A DNA stretch of 64,000 nt. It comes from Paenibacillus flagellatus. Its GTDB lineage: Bacteria > Bacillota > Bacilli > Paenibacillales > NBRC-103111. Shown here piece after piece: positions 14,271-22,732 of this stretch; position 1 is the first letter of the stretch, and every line of letters begins with the position of its first letter. Position numbers and translations under genes: made by a program. The notes under the pieces are model-generated. The model was given only the letters and a program-made list of their open reading frames with translations, ran no database searches and had not been told where the DNA came from. Where the stretch lies: assembly GCF_003217775.1 (NCBI RefSeq), contig NZ_QJVJ01000007.1, positions 310,001 through 374,000 of the forward strand. Direction: 5' to 3'.

Positions 14271-17174
14271 CTACCCCACCGTCACCCGCTCCACATCGGC
14301 GGTGACGCCGGCCGGAGGCTGCACGGACACGTCCACGCCGGCGGGGGACGCAACGCGGATATGCATCGTCCCGGCCGCCCGGTCAATTCGCCACGCGACG
14401 TCGATGCGGCCGCCCCCGGGATGCGGGACGGCGCCGCGCGCCCAGTCGAGGTCCGCGACCTGCGGCTCGACGATCACCTTCGACCAGCCGGGATCGAGCC
14501 CGCGAACCCCGAGCGTATAAGCGCCGAGAAAGTAGCCGGGCCCCGCAGACCAGGCGTGGCAATGGCTGCGCGTCAAGTAATCGTTGCGGCTGCGGCTGCG
14601 GCTCGGGTACATTTCCCAGCACGCCGTAGCGTCGTGGTCGATCATTTGCCCGTAGTTCCGCCGCATGTCGTCCAGCATGTCGCCGAACCGGCCGAGCTTG
14701 GCGAGCGCCTCGTAATGGAAAAACGACATGAACGGACTGCCGATTTGCACGAAATCCGCAGGCGGCGATTCCAGGAGCTGGCGCACCCGGTCCAGCCGTT
14801 CTCCGTCCGCGATGTCGCACAAGTACGCGACGACCTGGGTCTGCATGCTGAATATCGACGATACGCGGCCGTCGGCGTGAATGCAGTCGACGTACGCGCG
14901 CCGCTCCTCCGACCAGAGCCCCGCATTGATCGCCGCCCGCAGCCGCTCGGCCCGGCCGCGGTACGTCGCGGCCGTCTCGTCGTCGACGCCGTCCGCCAAT
15001 TCGGCCGCGGCGCGGAGCGCCTTGACGAGGAACATGTTCTGGTGCGTCACGACGCCGTCGTTCGGCTGGTCGATCGGCGCCCAGTCGAGCAGGTTCCAGC
15101 CCTGCATGTAGAAAAGGCCGCGGTCGTCCAGCCGTTCCCAGTAATGATCGAGCGTGTATTTGACGTGCGGCCAGATCGAATCGGCGAACGACCGGTCGCC
15201 GTTGAACCGGTACAGCTCGAGGCAGGCGATCGCCCAGAAAAACGTCCAGTTCGGAATGACGCTGCTCCAGCCGCTCGGCACCTGGTCCGCATAGAAGGGC
15301 GATTGAAACTTCGAGCCGGGCACGAGCCGCAGACAGCGGCTGACGATCGAATCGTCGCCGAACACGTAATAGCCGACGAGCGCTTCGTTGCGGGCGTCGC
15401 CGACCCAGAACGTCTGCTCGAACGCCGGACAGTCGACGAACGTATCCTCCATGCACAGCCGGGTCGTATGGCCGCTCATGTGCCAGATGTCGTTCAATAG
15501 CGGATCGGAGCATTGGAACCGGCCGATCTCCGCGACCGGAAAATTGCTTTGCAGCATCGTGACGGAATGGATCCGCAGCGGCTCGACCGCGCCCCGGACG
15601 GTCATCATCAAGTAGCGGAGCCCGCGGCGGACCGGCGACACGTATCGCTGCCGCCCTTCGCGGCAGACGTACCGCATCGTGTTGTCCAGCCCGAACGTTT
15701 CCTGCCGCCAGCCGTCCCGCATATATTCGAAGCCGTACAAGTCGATGACGGTCCCCGCCGACGCCGCGACCTCGAACGCCAAGTAGCCCGACAGCTCGCG
15801 GCCGAAGTCGAGGACGAGCTCGGTATCGGCGTGCGGAAACGAAGGGACGGCGGCCGCCTCCGCGTTGGCGACGACGGCGGTCTGCAGCGCGCGGGGGACG
15901 GGCAGCTCCGCGGCGGCCGGCGTCCAGACGCATGCGCTGAAGACGTCGTCGCGGCTCACGTACCGTTCGTCCACCGGCTTCACCCAGCCGCCGAACCGGT
16001 CCAGATCGGCGGCGAAGGCAATCTCCTTCGCCCGGACGTAGTCCGGATGCGCCCGGTTGAGCGCGCGCCGCGGCCGATGGTCCACGATGACGCCGCTGTC
16101 GAACGGTCCGATCGCGACGAACGGGGAAGCGGACTCGCCCGCCTCCGGCTTCCCCTCGAGCGGGGACACGACTTCGAACGGCTCGGCGCAATCGAGCGCG
16201 AAATGGTAGCCGTGCCCGTGGCTGACGCCGGTGACGTCCATCACGAGCAGGTTGTCGCCTTCGCGCAGCTCCGCCTCCAAAAAATGCTGCGGCCGCTCCC
16301 CCGCAAACGCATCCGCCCCGTACCACGTCCCGTTGACGGAGCACGGCCCGAACACGCGCCCGTCGTCCACGATGCCGATCGTTGCCCGGCAGCGCTTGGA
16401 AGCGCGTACCGTCACGGCCAAATAACCGCAAAACATCGCGTTGTTGGCATGGTCCGCGCTGTCCGGCACGAATAGATTGCGCAGGTCGATCACGACGCCC
16501 CACGAGCGCGGCACGACGGTCCGGACGCTTTCGACGCGCACCGGGTAAACCGGCTCCTCGGTCAAGTAAGGGATGTCCCGCTCGACGAGCCGGGTCCACG
16601 GCTCGATGCCGGCCGGTCCGATAACCGTTGCGGGCGCCCAATCGTCCGCGAAACCCGGCATCGTCCAGCCGTCGTCCCACGAACGGGCGTCGATCGTTTC
16701 GGTGAAGGCGTGCTGGCACGACATGCGCGGAGAGCGCCGGTCGTAGCCCGCGTGGACGGCGGTCGTCCACGTCGCGTCCGTAGCCGCGGCGATGTCGCGC
16801 CGTCCGTCGGCGTTCGTCCCGAGCGCAAGCTCGGCGATCAAGCCGCCGCGTCCCCGCAAATAATAAAAAGTCGAAACGCCGAAATGCATGACGAGCACGG
16901 CGATCGTATTGTCGGCGCCGGGAACGAGCAGGTGGCCGACGTCGTATTCGTCGTAGGCGAGCTCGAACGGCCACGACCGGACCGGCCCCCGGCCGACCTG
17001 CGTCCCGTTGACATACAAGACGTACCGCGAATCCGCCGTCAGACGCAGGCGCGCCTCGTCCGGCTTCCTTCCGGTCATCCGAAACGTTTTGCGAAAACAC
17101 CGCCATTCGTTGCGGGGGCTCGGCTCCCCGTCCCCCCAAATCCAGCTTGCGTTCCAGTCCCGGTCGCCCGGCAT
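14271..17174 (-). CDS. GH78-like alpha-L-rhamnosidase family protein
   Basis: 967-residue cytoplasmic protein without a signal peptide. N-terminal beta-sandwich parts (SWIWGDGEP, RLRLTADSRYVLYVNGTQVGRGP) are followed by an (alpha/alpha)6 barrel with HMSGHTTRLCMEDTFVDCPAFEQ, the region that in GH78 enzymes carries the general acid (DCPQRDERLGW). Here it reads DCPAFEQTFWVGDARNEAL, so it belongs to a variant subfamily and rhamnose specificity is not assured. ATG 17174 is preferred over 17180 because AAAGGCGGG then has proper spacing. The frame is open much further upstream, but those residues do not resemble the family. It is divergent from an AraC regulator that probably controls it. Confidence 0.82.
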   Translation of the reverse strand: MPGDRDWNASWIWGDGEPSPRNEWRCFRKTFRMTGRKPDEARLRLTADSRYVLYVNGTQVGRGPVRSWPFELAYDEYDVGHLLVPGADNTIAVLVMHFGVSTFYYLRGRGGLIAELALGTNADGRRDIAAATDATWTTAVHAGYDRRSPRMSCQHAFTETIDARSWDDGWTMPGFADDWAPATVIGPAGIEPWTRLVERDIPYLTEEPVYPVRVESVRTVVPRSWGVVIDLRNLFVPDSADHANNAMFCGYLAVTVRASKRCRATIGIVDDGRVFGPCSVNGTWYGADAFAGERPQHFLEAELREGDNLLVMDVTGVSHGHGYHFALDCAEPFEVVSPLEGKPEAGESASPFVAIGPFDSGVIVDHRPRRALNRAHPDYVRAKEIAFAADLDRFGGWVKPVDERYVSRDDVFSACVWTPAAAELPVPRALQTAVVANAEAAAVPSFPHADTELVLDFGRELSGYLAFEVAASAGTVIDLYGFEYMRDGWRQETFGLDNTMRYVCREGRQRYVSPVRRGLRYLMMTVRGAVEPLRIHSVTMLQSNFPVAEIGRFQCSDPLLNDIWHMSGHTTRLCMEDTFVDCPAFEQTFWVGDARNEALVGYYVFGDDSIVSRCLRLVPGSKFQSPFYADQVPSGWSSVIPNWTFFWAIACLELYRFNGDRSFADSIWPHVKYTLDHYWERLDDRGLFYMQGWNLLDWAPIDQPNDGVVTHQNMFLVKALRAAAELADGVDDETAATYRGRAERLRAAINAGLWSEERRAYVDCIHADGRVSSIFSMQTQVVAYLCDIADGERLDRVRQLLESPPADFVQIGSPFMSFFHYEALAKLGRFGDMLDDMRRNYGQMIDHDATACWEMYPSRSRSRNDYLTRSHCHAWSAGPGYFLGAYTLGVRGLDPGWSKVIVEPQVADLDWARGAVPHPGGGRIDVAWRIDRAAGTMHIRVASPAGVDVSVQPPAGVTADVERVTVG

Positions 17175-17294
17175 GCGCATCCCGCCTTTACATCCGTTTT
17201 GTTCTATATTAGAGTAAGGGCAGCCGGGTCGAGGTGGACGTTTCGGACATAATAGGTTATCGATCCGGACATTCGTACAAGCGAGGCGGGAAGC

Positions 17295-18197
17295 GTGAGA
17301 CGATTTGTGGACACGACGAGCGAGCGGCTTTTTTTGTCGCCGGAGCGGCCGATCTTCGTCAATCGGGTATCGGAGTCGTTCGAGCTGGCCGAGCATACCC
17401 ATGAATTCGTGGAAATCAACTACGTGAGCGAAGGGAACGGCTATCAGCATATAAGCGGGCAGACGGTGCCCGTGGAGAAGGGCGATTTGTTCTACCTCCC
17501 GATCGGCGTCTCCCATGTGTTTCGCCCGGCATCCCGGACGCCGAGCCGCAGCCGGCTGATCGTCTACAACTGCTTGTTCAACGCCTCGTTCGCACGAATG
17601 CTCGGCTCCTCGTTCCCGCTTCGGGACGAAATGACGCGCTTTCTGCTGTCCCCTTATCCGGAGCAGCCTTGGTACCATTGGAAGGACAGGGAAGGACGGT
17701 TTCAGGCGATGTTCGAGACGCTCCACGAGGAGTTCGCGCGGAAGCAGGCCGATTATTTGCTCCTGATGCAGGCGGAGGTCGTCCGGATGCTCGTCCTGAT
17801 GCGGAGGCGGCTCCTTCCCGTCCCGTGCTCGGAGGAGCCGGTCCGGCCGGACGATCCGTTCGAAGGGGCGCTCGCGGACGTTCGCGGGCGGGCGGCCGAG
17901 CCGCTGCGCGTATCGGAGCTGGCCGCGTCGGCCGGACTGAGCGAGCGGCAGTTTCGGCGCCGGTTTCGCGAGCGGACGGGCATGGGCTTCACGGAATTCG
18001 TCCAGAAGGCGCGCATCGAGCGGAGCTGCGAGCTGCTGCGGACGACGGACGGGAAGGTGGAGGCGATCGCGCGAACGGTCGGCTACGAGGACGTCAAATT
18101 TTTCAACAGGCTGTTCAAGGGGAGGACCGGCTTGACGCCGGGCCAATATCGCCGGAAATCGCGGGAGGCGGGACCGTCCGCCGAACATTCGTCTTGA
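17295..18197 (+). CDS. AraC family transcriptional regulator with N-terminal cupin domain
   Basis: 300-residue regulator. The N-terminal half is a cupin-type sensor (HTHEFVEINYVSEGNGYQHI, VEKGDLFYLPIGVSHVF) that probably binds a sugar. The C-terminal 100 residues hold the two AraC helix-turn-helix motifs (VSELAASAGLSERQFRRRFRE and IARTVGYEDVKFFNRLFKGRTGLTPGQYR). The GTG start at 17295 follows GAGGCGGGA. It is divergent from the GH78-like gene across a 120-bp intergenic region that must hold both promoters, a common arrangement for a local activator. The stop is 68 bp before the next regulator. Confidence 0.9.
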   Translation: MRRFVDTTSERLFLSPERPIFVNRVSESFELAEHTHEFVEINYVSEGNGYQHISGQTVPVEKGDLFYLPIGVSHVFRPASRTPSRSRLIVYNCLFNASFARMLGSSFPLRDEMTRFLLSPYPEQPWYHWKDREGRFQAMFETLHEEFARKQADYLLLMQAEVVRMLVLMRRRLLPVPCSEEPVRPDDPFEGALADVRGRAAEPLRVSELAASAGLSERQFRRRFRERTGMGFTEFVQKARIERSCELLRTTDGKVEAIARTVGYEDVKFFNRLFKGRTGLTPGQYRRKSREAGPSAEHSS

Positions 18198-18265
18198 CGG
18201 GGGGTCCGCGGACACATACGATGAAAGCGGGATCGCAGACGATCAAGCCAGTTAAGGAGCATGCC

Positions 18266-20578
18266 ATGAAATCGAAATTGTCCAGCAAAGCCGTCGTCAC
18301 GTACGGCCTCGTCTTTTTCGTCATGATAACGCTTACCGTATGGCTCTCTTACGTCGGCTCCACCGGCCGCCTGCAGTCGGAGCTGAACTATACGAACGTC
18401 GAGCTGCTGAAGCAGATCGACCAAAAAATCGAAATGATGCTGCGCGAAATCGACAAAGACGTGCTGAAGCTGACGGAGGAGCTGGAGTTCGTCTACTTCA
18501 TGCACGACAGCTATTCGGACAACGCGCACAAATACAGCAACTTTTACGGCCTGACGAGCAAAATCAAATCGGTCATGAGCGCCAACCCCCATATCTCGTC
18601 GCTGTATCTATATTCCGGGGCGAGCGGGAACGTATTGACCGATAAAGCGTTTTCCGTCGCGAAGGACTTCCCCGACCAGCAGTGGATTGGGGAGTTCGAG
18701 CGAATGGAAGGGTTTACGAAATGGCTGAGCACCCGCAGCATTCAGGACGAGAAGATCGACAAAAACGTCGTCACGCTCGTCCGGTCGTATCCTCCCGTCA
18801 GCTCGCCCGGCTTCCGCAAAGGGGTCGTGGCGGTCAACATCGACGAAAACCTGCTGCACGACATGATCAAGGACGTCTATGTGGAGCGGCTCGGCCACAC
18901 GTTCCTGATCGACGCCGAGGCGAACGTCGTCTCCCACGACGACAAGAAACGGCTGTTCCAAAACTTGCGGGACGAGCCGCCGGTCGCCGCGATATTGGCC
19001 AAGCCGGGCAACGGATATATCCATGGCAAATGGAACGGAGAGGACAGCTCCGTTTTTTACGTCACGTCCGCGTATACGGGGTGGAAAATCGTCAGTGTCG
19101 TGCCCGAAGCGAAAATGACGAAGCCGCTGACCGTCACGCGCAATTTGCTGCTTGCCGTCGCGGTGGCGATGTTCGTCGTCGCGGTCGCCCTCGTCTTCTT
19201 CGTCAGCAACCGGACGTTCCGTCCGCTCGAGCGGCTCATCGGCCGGGTGGCCGGCTCCGACAAGCTGCAGGCCGGGACCGACAAGCGCCAGGGCGGCTTG
19301 ACGTACCTCGAAGCCGCGTTCGAGCGGATGATTTCCGACCGCGAGCATATGCAGCAGCAAATCCGCGACACGAAGCCGGCGATGAAATGGCGCCTCGTCA
19401 TGGACATGCTGACCGGCTACCGGGCCGAATACGCGAAAATCCGCCATCACCTCGATTTCGCCGGCATCCAGCTTCATCCGAGCCATTACATCGTCTTCAG
19501 CGCCGAGCTGGCCTGGAAGGACGGGGAGGCCGCCCCGCAGGACATTCATCTGTACACGTACGTGCTGTGCAACGTGGCCGAAGAGCTGATCAACATGGAG
19601 AACAAAGGGGTCGCGATCGAAACCGGCGACGGCCGGGCGGCGATCGTCATGAGCTTCGCCGAGGGCGACGCCGAGCAAAACCAGCTGCGGGCGCTCGCGG
19701 CCGCCGATTTGATCCGGGACGTCATGCGCAGCCAGTTTCGCCGCGGCGTCACGATCGGCGTCGGGCGATGCTGCGCGGACTTGAAGGATATCCCGAAATC
19801 GTACGAGGAATCGCTGCGCGCGCTCCAGTACCGGATGGTCATGGGCAACGAGTCGGTCATCTCGATCGACGATTTGCAGCTGCTTGACGACAAGAAGTAC
19901 GTGCGCGTCGCACTCATGTCCGATCAGGTGGCGGAAGCGCTCAAGCAGGCCGACGCGGCGAAACGGGACGCGCTGCTCGAGAAGCTGTTCCTGGAAGCGG
20001 TGCGCAGCCAGTTTTCGCCGGAGATGCTCCGGCAGCTCGGCTTCGAGCTTGTCATGAAATCGATCAAGACGGCGGGCGACATCGGCGTCGACGTCGAGCA
20101 AATCTCCGTTCCGATCGGCGACATCCACGACAGGCTCAGCCAATGCGAGGAATGGCGGGAGGCGCACGGGTACGTCGCCTCGTTCCTCGCGCTGCTGTCG
20201 GACAAAATCGCCGAGAAGCGCAGCGCGCGTGGCAAAAACGAAACGGTCGGCAAGGTGATGGCCTATATCAACGACCATTACGGCGAAAGCGATCTGTCCC
20301 TGAACCGGCTGGCCGACCTGTTCGGCCTGAGCGTCCCGTACTTGAGCAAGCTGTTCAAGGAGCATACGGAGAGCAACTTCATGGATTACTTGATCGACAT
20401 CCGGATCAAGGCGTCGAAGGAGCTTCTCGCCGACGGCTCGCGCAAAGTGAACGACGTGGCCGAGGCGGTCGGCTACTCGAACATTCACAGCTTTTTGCGG
20501 GCGTTCAAAAAGTATACCGGCATGACGCCGACGGAGTACCGGGAGACGCTGGCCCCGGACCGGAACGTCGTGTCTTGA
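18266..20578 (+). CDS. Membrane-bound AraC family regulator with extracellular Cache-type sensor
   Basis: 770-residue regulator typical of Paenibacillaceae sugar loci. It has a first membrane helix (about 11-31), an extracellular sensor of about 250 residues (QIDQKIEMMLREIDKDVLKL through AYTGWKIVSVVP, Cache-like), a second helix (about 293-316), a cytoplasmic linker and two C-terminal AraC motifs (LNRLADLFGLSVPYLSKLFKE, VNDVAEAVGYSNIHSFLRAFKKYTGMTPTEYR). It probably senses an outside ligand, perhaps with the binding protein, and activates the transporter operon downstream. ATG 18266 follows AAGGAGC. A terminator separates it from the transporter. Confidence 0.92.
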   Translation: MKSKLSSKAVVTYGLVFFVMITLTVWLSYVGSTGRLQSELNYTNVELLKQIDQKIEMMLREIDKDVLKLTEELEFVYFMHDSYSDNAHKYSNFYGLTSKIKSVMSANPHISSLYLYSGASGNVLTDKAFSVAKDFPDQQWIGEFERMEGFTKWLSTRSIQDEKIDKNVVTLVRSYPPVSSPGFRKGVVAVNIDENLLHDMIKDVYVERLGHTFLIDAEANVVSHDDKKRLFQNLRDEPPVAAILAKPGNGYIHGKWNGEDSSVFYVTSAYTGWKIVSVVPEAKMTKPLTVTRNLLLAVAVAMFVVAVALVFFVSNRTFRPLERLIGRVAGSDKLQAGTDKRQGGLTYLEAAFERMISDREHMQQQIRDTKPAMKWRLVMDMLTGYRAEYAKIRHHLDFAGIQLHPSHYIVFSAELAWKDGEAAPQDIHLYTYVLCNVAEELINMENKGVAIETGDGRAAIVMSFAEGDAEQNQLRALAAADLIRDVMRSQFRRGVTIGVGRCCADLKDIPKSYEESLRALQYRMVMGNESVISIDDLQLLDDKKYVRVALMSDQVAEALKQADAAKRDALLEKLFLEAVRSQFSPEMLRQLGFELVMKSIKTAGDIGVDVEQISVPIGDIHDRLSQCEEWREAHGYVASFLALLSDKIAEKRSARGKNETVGKVMAYINDHYGESDLSLNRLADLFGLSVPYLSKLFKEHTESNFMDYLIDIRIKASKELLADGSRKVNDVAEAVGYSNIHSFLRAFKKYTGMTPTEYRETLAPDRNVVS

Positions 20579-20589
20579 CGAACGAGCGT

Positions 20590-20625
20590 GCAGCCCGATC
20601 CCGTGCGGATTGCGGCTGCTTTTTT
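20590..20625 (+). terminator. Rho-independent terminator after the AraC sensor gene
   Basis: GCAGCC (20590-20595) pairs with GGCTGC (20614-20619), with an inner ATCC/GGAT pairing, then TTTTTT (20620-20625). Confidence 0.82.
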
Positions 20626-20632
20626 CGTCCCG

Positions 20633-20659
20633 CGGATTAATAATTTCACATCGGATTAA
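20633..20659 (+). promoter_or_regulatory. Direct repeat CGGATTAA x2, candidate AraC operator
   Basis: CGGATTAA occurs at 20633-20640 and again at 20652-20659, 19 bp apart and on the same strand. AraC-type proteins often bind such direct half-sites about two helical turns apart. The pair lies just after the terminator of the AraC sensor and about 130 bp before the transporter operon. Assignment is inferred. Confidence 0.4.
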
Positions 20660-20789
20660 AAAATGACAACGCCCCGATATGAAGAAATGCAACCCTCTTT
20701 AACATCTTTCACTTTCCCGGCCGCCGGGCGGAAGGTACGATGAGATCGGTCATAGCGCCAGCAAACACGACAGGAAGGGGAGGAAGCTT

Positions 20790-21767
20790 TTGGCCGGAAC
20801 GGACGCGGCAACGACCGGGAACTTGAAACAACCAGCCATGTCCGCCAAACGTTCGTTTTGGAAAGGCGTGCGCAGGGATCTCATCCGGGACAAATGGCTG
20901 TACCTCATGCTCGTCCCGGTCGTCGGCTTTTACGCGATATTCAAATATTGGCCGATGGCCGGCGAAGTGATCGCATTCAAGGATTACCGTCTGATCGACG
21001 GCATATGGGGGAGCAAATGGGTCGGGCTGAAGCATTTCCGGCTGCTGTTCGCCAGCACGGACTTCTGGATCGTGCTGCGCAACACGCTGCTGCTGAACGT
21101 GTACAACCTGCTCCTCGGCTTCCCGGTGCCGATCGCGCTCGCCCTGCTGCTGAACGAGGTGCGCAAGGAGTGGTACAAGCGGACGGTGCAAAACTTGCTG
21201 TACATCCCGCACTTCATCTCATGGGTCGTGCTGGGCGGCATCGTCATCGCCATGCTGTCCCCGAGCACCGGCATCGTAGGCTACGTGCTCGAGCGCGTAT
21301 TCGGGATCGAGCCGATCTATTTCATGGCGAGCCCGTTTTGGTGGCCGATCATGTATACGCTCTCGGCGATATGGCGGGACGCCGGTTGGGGGACGATTTT
21401 GTACTTGGCGGCGATGGCGACGATCGACACGCAGCTGTACGAGGCGGCCCGCATCGACGGCGCCGGCAAGCTGCGGCAAATTTGGCACGTGACGCTGCCC
21501 GGCATCCGCAGCACGATCGCCATCCTGCTTATTTTGCGGATGGGCCACATGATGGACGTCGGCTTGGAGCAGACGCTCATCCTGCAAAACGACGCGGTGC
21601 TCGGCGTGGCGGACGTCATCAGCACGTACGTATACCGGGTCGGCATCCAGAACGCGAATTTCAGCTATACGTCCGCCCTCGGCTTGTTCCAGTCGGTCAT
21701 CGGCCTGATTCTCGTCGTATCGGTCAACCGGCTGATCAAGTCGTTCGGCGAAAAAGGACTGTGGTGA
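20790..21767 (+). CDS. ABC transporter permease, LplB-type (oligosaccharide import)
   Basis: 325-residue inner-membrane permease. After a polar N-terminus with DKWLYLMLVPVVGFYAIFKYWPM it has about six membrane helices. The ABC-coupling loop reads LYEAARIDGAGKLRQIWHVTLPGI, the EAA motif that contacts the ATPase. The family imports oligosaccharides using a shared MsmX-like ATPase encoded elsewhere; no ATPase gene is present here. TTG 20790 has GGGGAGGA 6 nt upstream; ATG 20838 is an alternative. The next gene begins 11 bp after the stop. The AraC sensor upstream is the likely activator. Confidence 0.92.
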   Translation: MAGTDAATTGNLKQPAMSAKRSFWKGVRRDLIRDKWLYLMLVPVVGFYAIFKYWPMAGEVIAFKDYRLIDGIWGSKWVGLKHFRLLFASTDFWIVLRNTLLLNVYNLLLGFPVPIALALLLNEVRKEWYKRTVQNLLYIPHFISWVVLGGIVIAMLSPSTGIVGYVLERVFGIEPIYFMASPFWWPIMYTLSAIWRDAGWGTILYLAAMATIDTQLYEAARIDGAGKLRQIWHVTLPGIRSTIAILLILRMGHMMDVGLEQTLILQNDAVLGVADVISTYVYRVGIQNANFSYTSALGLFQSVIGLILVVSVNRLIKSFGEKGLW

Positions 21768-21778
21768 GGAGGGAGAGC

Positions 21779-22663
21779 ATGTCCAAAGCTTCCGTCGGCG
21801 GCCGGATCGCCATCGGCGCGAACTACGTCTTTTTGGGAGCGCTGTCCCTGCTGACGCTGTTCCCGTTCTGGTACGAGGTCGTCGCTTCGTTCAGCAGCAG
21901 CCGGGCGATATCGGCGGGGGAAGTGTCCTTGTGGCCGATTGAGTTCAACGTGGAGGCGTACAAAAGGCTGATCGAGGACGGGCAAATTTTCAAGGCGGCG
22001 CAAAACACGATACTCGTCACGGCCGTCGGCACCGTTCTGAACATGGTCATGACGATTATGGCCGCCTATCCGCTGTCGAAGCGGAGGCTGCGCGGCCGGA
22101 CGCCGCTCACGCTGTTCATTACGTTTACGATGCTGTTCGCGGCGGGCATCATCCCGAATTTCATCCTGATCAAGCAGCTCGGGCTCATGAATTCGTATTG
22201 GGCGCTCTGGCTGCCGGGGCTGATCGGGACGTACAACATGTTCGTCATGAAGACGTTTTTCGAAGGGCTTCCGGAGGAGATCGAGGAGTCGGCTTCGATC
22301 GACGGCGCGAACGATATCTCGATTTTGCTGAAGATCGTCATGCCGTTGTCCAAGCCGATCCTGGCGGCGCTGTCGCTGTTTTACGCCGTCGGGTGGTGGA
22401 ACGTCTACTTCAACGTCCTGCTCTACATTACGAAAAGCACGAAGCAGACGTTGACCGTCAAGCTGTATTACATGATCAAGCAGTTCGATCCGAAGCTGAT
22501 CAGCACCGTAGGCGGGAGCGAAGGGGTGACCCAGGTCACGCTGACGCCCGAGGCGGTGCAGGCGGCCGCCATCGTCATCGCGGTTACGCCGATCTTGTGC
22601 GTCTATCCGTTTTTGCAGCGGCATTTCGTCAAAGGCGTCCTGATCGGCTCGGTCAAAGGGTGA
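21779..22663 (+). CDS. ABC transporter permease, LplC/YtcP-type
   Basis: 294-residue partner permease with six membrane helices. It begins GANYVFLGALSLLTLFPFWYEVVASFSS and carries the EAA coupling loop EEIEESASIDGANDISILLKIVMPLSKP. ATG 21779 is preceded by GGAGGGAGAG; the frame continues upstream but overlaps the first permease in a different frame. Together with the gene before it, this forms the membrane channel of a CUT1-like lytic-type importer. Confidence 0.92.
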   Translation: MSKASVGGRIAIGANYVFLGALSLLTLFPFWYEVVASFSSSRAISAGEVSLWPIEFNVEAYKRLIEDGQIFKAAQNTILVTAVGTVLNMVMTIMAAYPLSKRRLRGRTPLTLFITFTMLFAAGIIPNFILIKQLGLMNSYWALWLPGLIGTYNMFVMKTFFEGLPEEIEESASIDGANDISILLKIVMPLSKPILAALSLFYAVGWWNVYFNVLLYITKSTKQTLTVKLYYMIKQFDPKLISTVGGSEGVTQVTLTPEAVQAAAIVIAVTPILCVYPFLQRHFVKGVLIGSVKG

Positions 22664-22732
22664 ACCACGGTCCGCCCGCACCGGGGTGGAGCATGAAAAT
22701 GAAGAAACGAGAAAAAAGGGGAGGAAACGGGA

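Noticed and set aside
17175-18215. N-terminal extension of the GH78-like protein through the AraC gene
   Set aside because: The open frame is antisense to a clear AraC gene. Family similarity begins after ATG 17174, where a ribosome site is seen.
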